NCBI GenBank assembly: GCA_964474355.1
Contig: CAYYSY010000351.1
Coordinates: forward strand, 1 to 50,616
Length of the DNA: 50,616 bases
DNA from: CAYYSY01 sp964474355
Lineage (GTDB): Bacteria > Myxococcota_A > UBA9160 > UBA4427
Direction: 5' to 3'
Shown here: piece after piece, positions 49,706-50,616 of the stretch
Position numbering within the stretch: position 1 is the stretch's first letter
Layout: each line of letters begins with the position of its first letter
The notes under the pieces: generated by a model
The model's input: the letters and a program-made list of their open reading frames with translations, nothing else
Database searches by the model: none
Told to the model about the DNA's origin: nothing
Position numbers and translations under genes: made by a program

Positions 49706-50616
49706 ATGGCCACGAGCTGGAACCGCGACGACATCCCCGACCAGAGCGGCCGCATCGCGATCGTCACCGGCGCGAACAGCGGCATCGGCCTCGAGGCCGC
49801 GCGCGAGCTCGCGCGCAACGGCGCCCACGTCGTGCTCGCCTGTCGCAGCGAGGCGAAGGCGAACGAGGCGATCGGCGACATCCGGGCGGAGCTGCCCGAT
49901 GCGAACGTCGAGTTCATGGAGCTCGACCTCGCCGATCTCGACCAGGTCCGACAGTTCGCGGCGGCCGTGCACGAGCGCTTCGACCACCTCGACCTCTTGA
50001 TCAACAACGCGGGCGTGATGGTCCCGCCCGAGAGCCGCACCGAGCAGGGCTTCGAGCTGCAGCTCGGCGTGAATCATCTCGGCCACTTCGCGCTGACCGG
50101 GCTCCTCCTCGACCTCTTGATCTCGACCGGCGGCGCGCGCATCGTCAACGTCTCGAGCACGGCGCACAAGCTCGGCAAGATGGACTTCGACGACCTCGAC
50201 TTCGAGGGGCGCGGCTACAGCGCGAGCGCTGCGTACGGACAGAGCAAGCTGGCGAACCTGCTCTTCACGTACGAGCTCGGGCGCAAGCTCCAGGCGAGCG
50301 GGTCGGGGCTCGTCGTCGCCGCGGCCCATCCCGGTTGGACGCAGACCAATCTCCAGAAGCACTCGAACGTCTTCCAGATGCTGAACCCGTTCTTCGGGAT
50401 GCGGCCGGCGGGCGGCGCGCTGCCGACGCTCCGTGCGGCGACCGACCCCGACGTGAAGACCGGCGACTACTACGGACCCGATGGCTGGTTCGAGATGCGC
50501 GGTGCGCCGAAGAAGGTGCCGTCGACGAACGCCTCTCATAGCCGGCCGGATGCCGAGCGCCTCTGGAAGGTGTCGGAGGCACGCACCGGCGTGCACTTCG
50601 ACTTCGGCGTCGCCGC
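49706..50616 (+). CDS. Short-chain dehydrogenase (retinol-dehydrogenase/WWOX-like), cut by the window end
   Basis: At least 303 residues from ATG at 49706, behind GGGAGG. The cofactor motif is IVTGANSGIGLEAARELA and VVLACRSEAKA contains the Arg favouring NADP(H). LLINNAGVM, GVNHLGHFALTG, IVNVSSTAHKLG and the catalytic YGQSKLANLLF follow, the standard layout of the retinol-dehydrogenase-like group. The C terminus (WFEMRGAPKKVP onward) is also typical, so only a few residues are missing. No stop codon is reached by base 50616. Confidence 0.93.
   Translation, partial: MATSWNRDDIPDQSGRIAIVTGANSGIGLEAARELARNGAHVVLACRSEAKANEAIGDIRAELPDANVEFMELDLADLDQVRQFAAAVHERFDHLDLLINNAGVMVPPESRTEQGFELQLGVNHLGHFALTGLLLDLLISTGGARIVNVSSTAHKLGKMDFDDLDFEGRGYSASAAYGQSKLANLLFTYELGRKLQASGSGLVVAAAHPGWTQTNLQKHSNVFQMLNPFFGMRPAGGALPTLRAATDPDVKTGDYYGPDGWFEMRGAPKKVPSTNASHSRPDAERLWKVSEARTGVHFDFGVA

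Overview
The window is a very GC-rich (about two thirds G+C by eye), densely coded bacterial segment with no tRNA, rRNA, CRISPR array, insertion sequence or phage gene that I could see. The gene content is lipid- and xenobiotic-oriented: two wax-ester synthase/DGAT paralogs, acyl-CoA dehydrogenase, Baeyer-Villiger-type flavin monooxygenase, cytochrome P450, several SDRs and a COG3687 metal-dependent hydrolase. This resembles Actinobacteria at first sight, but three GG-N10-GC sequences that fit sigma-54 promoters argue for a proteobacterial-type genome, for example a soil or aquatic deltaproteobacterial/Myxococcota/Binatota-like lineage. That placement is inference. Two local duplications with 7-12% divergence between copies (a foldback at bases 2-220 and a 40-bp tandem at 4081-4160) look like strain-variant joins from a metagenome assembly, though real rearrangements are not excluded.

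Layout. 1-2154: a broken radical SAM gene (amrS), divergent from a fused Memo-AMMECR1 gene, together the AmmeMemoRadiSam set. 2446-5629: a creatinase-like M24 protein lacking most metal ligands, an L-ATC-hydrolase-family protein and an amidase, probably one C-N bond-cleaving operon that ends at a hairpin. 5716-9273: acyl-CoA dehydrogenase, a ferredoxin plus truncated-hemoglobin pair, and a flavin monooxygenase. 9274-12545: a long regulatory region with a sigma-54-like promoter ahead of a 90-residue membrane protein, then a ketopantoate-reductase-like gene, a cold-shock gene with a long leader and a strong terminator, and a methyltransferase. 12609-18824: DUF3604 protein and exported protein, SDR and metal-dependent hydrolase, and a polysaccharide pyruvyl transferase-like gene. 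19040-24214: two WS/DGAT genes, a BtuF-like lipoprotein, an exported C-terminally anchored protein and a zinc-ribbon coiled-coil protein. 24287-29313: formate-THF ligase, a DsrE-like exported protein and a CASTOR/POLLUX-type channel with an extra N-terminal domain.

29452-35665 is a compact run: ATP-NAD-kinase homolog, gcvPA, gcvPB, L-threonine dehydrogenase and 2-amino-3-ketobutyrate CoA ligase. Together these turn threonine into glycine plus acetyl-CoA and then decarboxylate glycine into one-carbon units, which links to the formate-THF ligase upstream. 35715-41713 is a nearly complete non-phosphorylating L-fucose pathway: GH29 alpha-L-fucosidase, L-fuconate dehydratase, aldo/keto reductase (fucose dehydrogenase candidate), fuconolactonase, DapA-family aldolase and mutarotase, the last four translationally coupled through 4-bp overlaps.

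41874-46035 holds a TetR regulator, a 352-bp regulatory region with stacked palindromes and an exact-consensus sigma-54 promoter, and an overlapping P450-globin-serine hydrolase operon. The remainder (46032-50616) has an NTF2-like protein, an ADP-ribosylglycohydrolase, a methyltransferase, an Old Yellow Enzyme homolog and an SDR cut by the window end.
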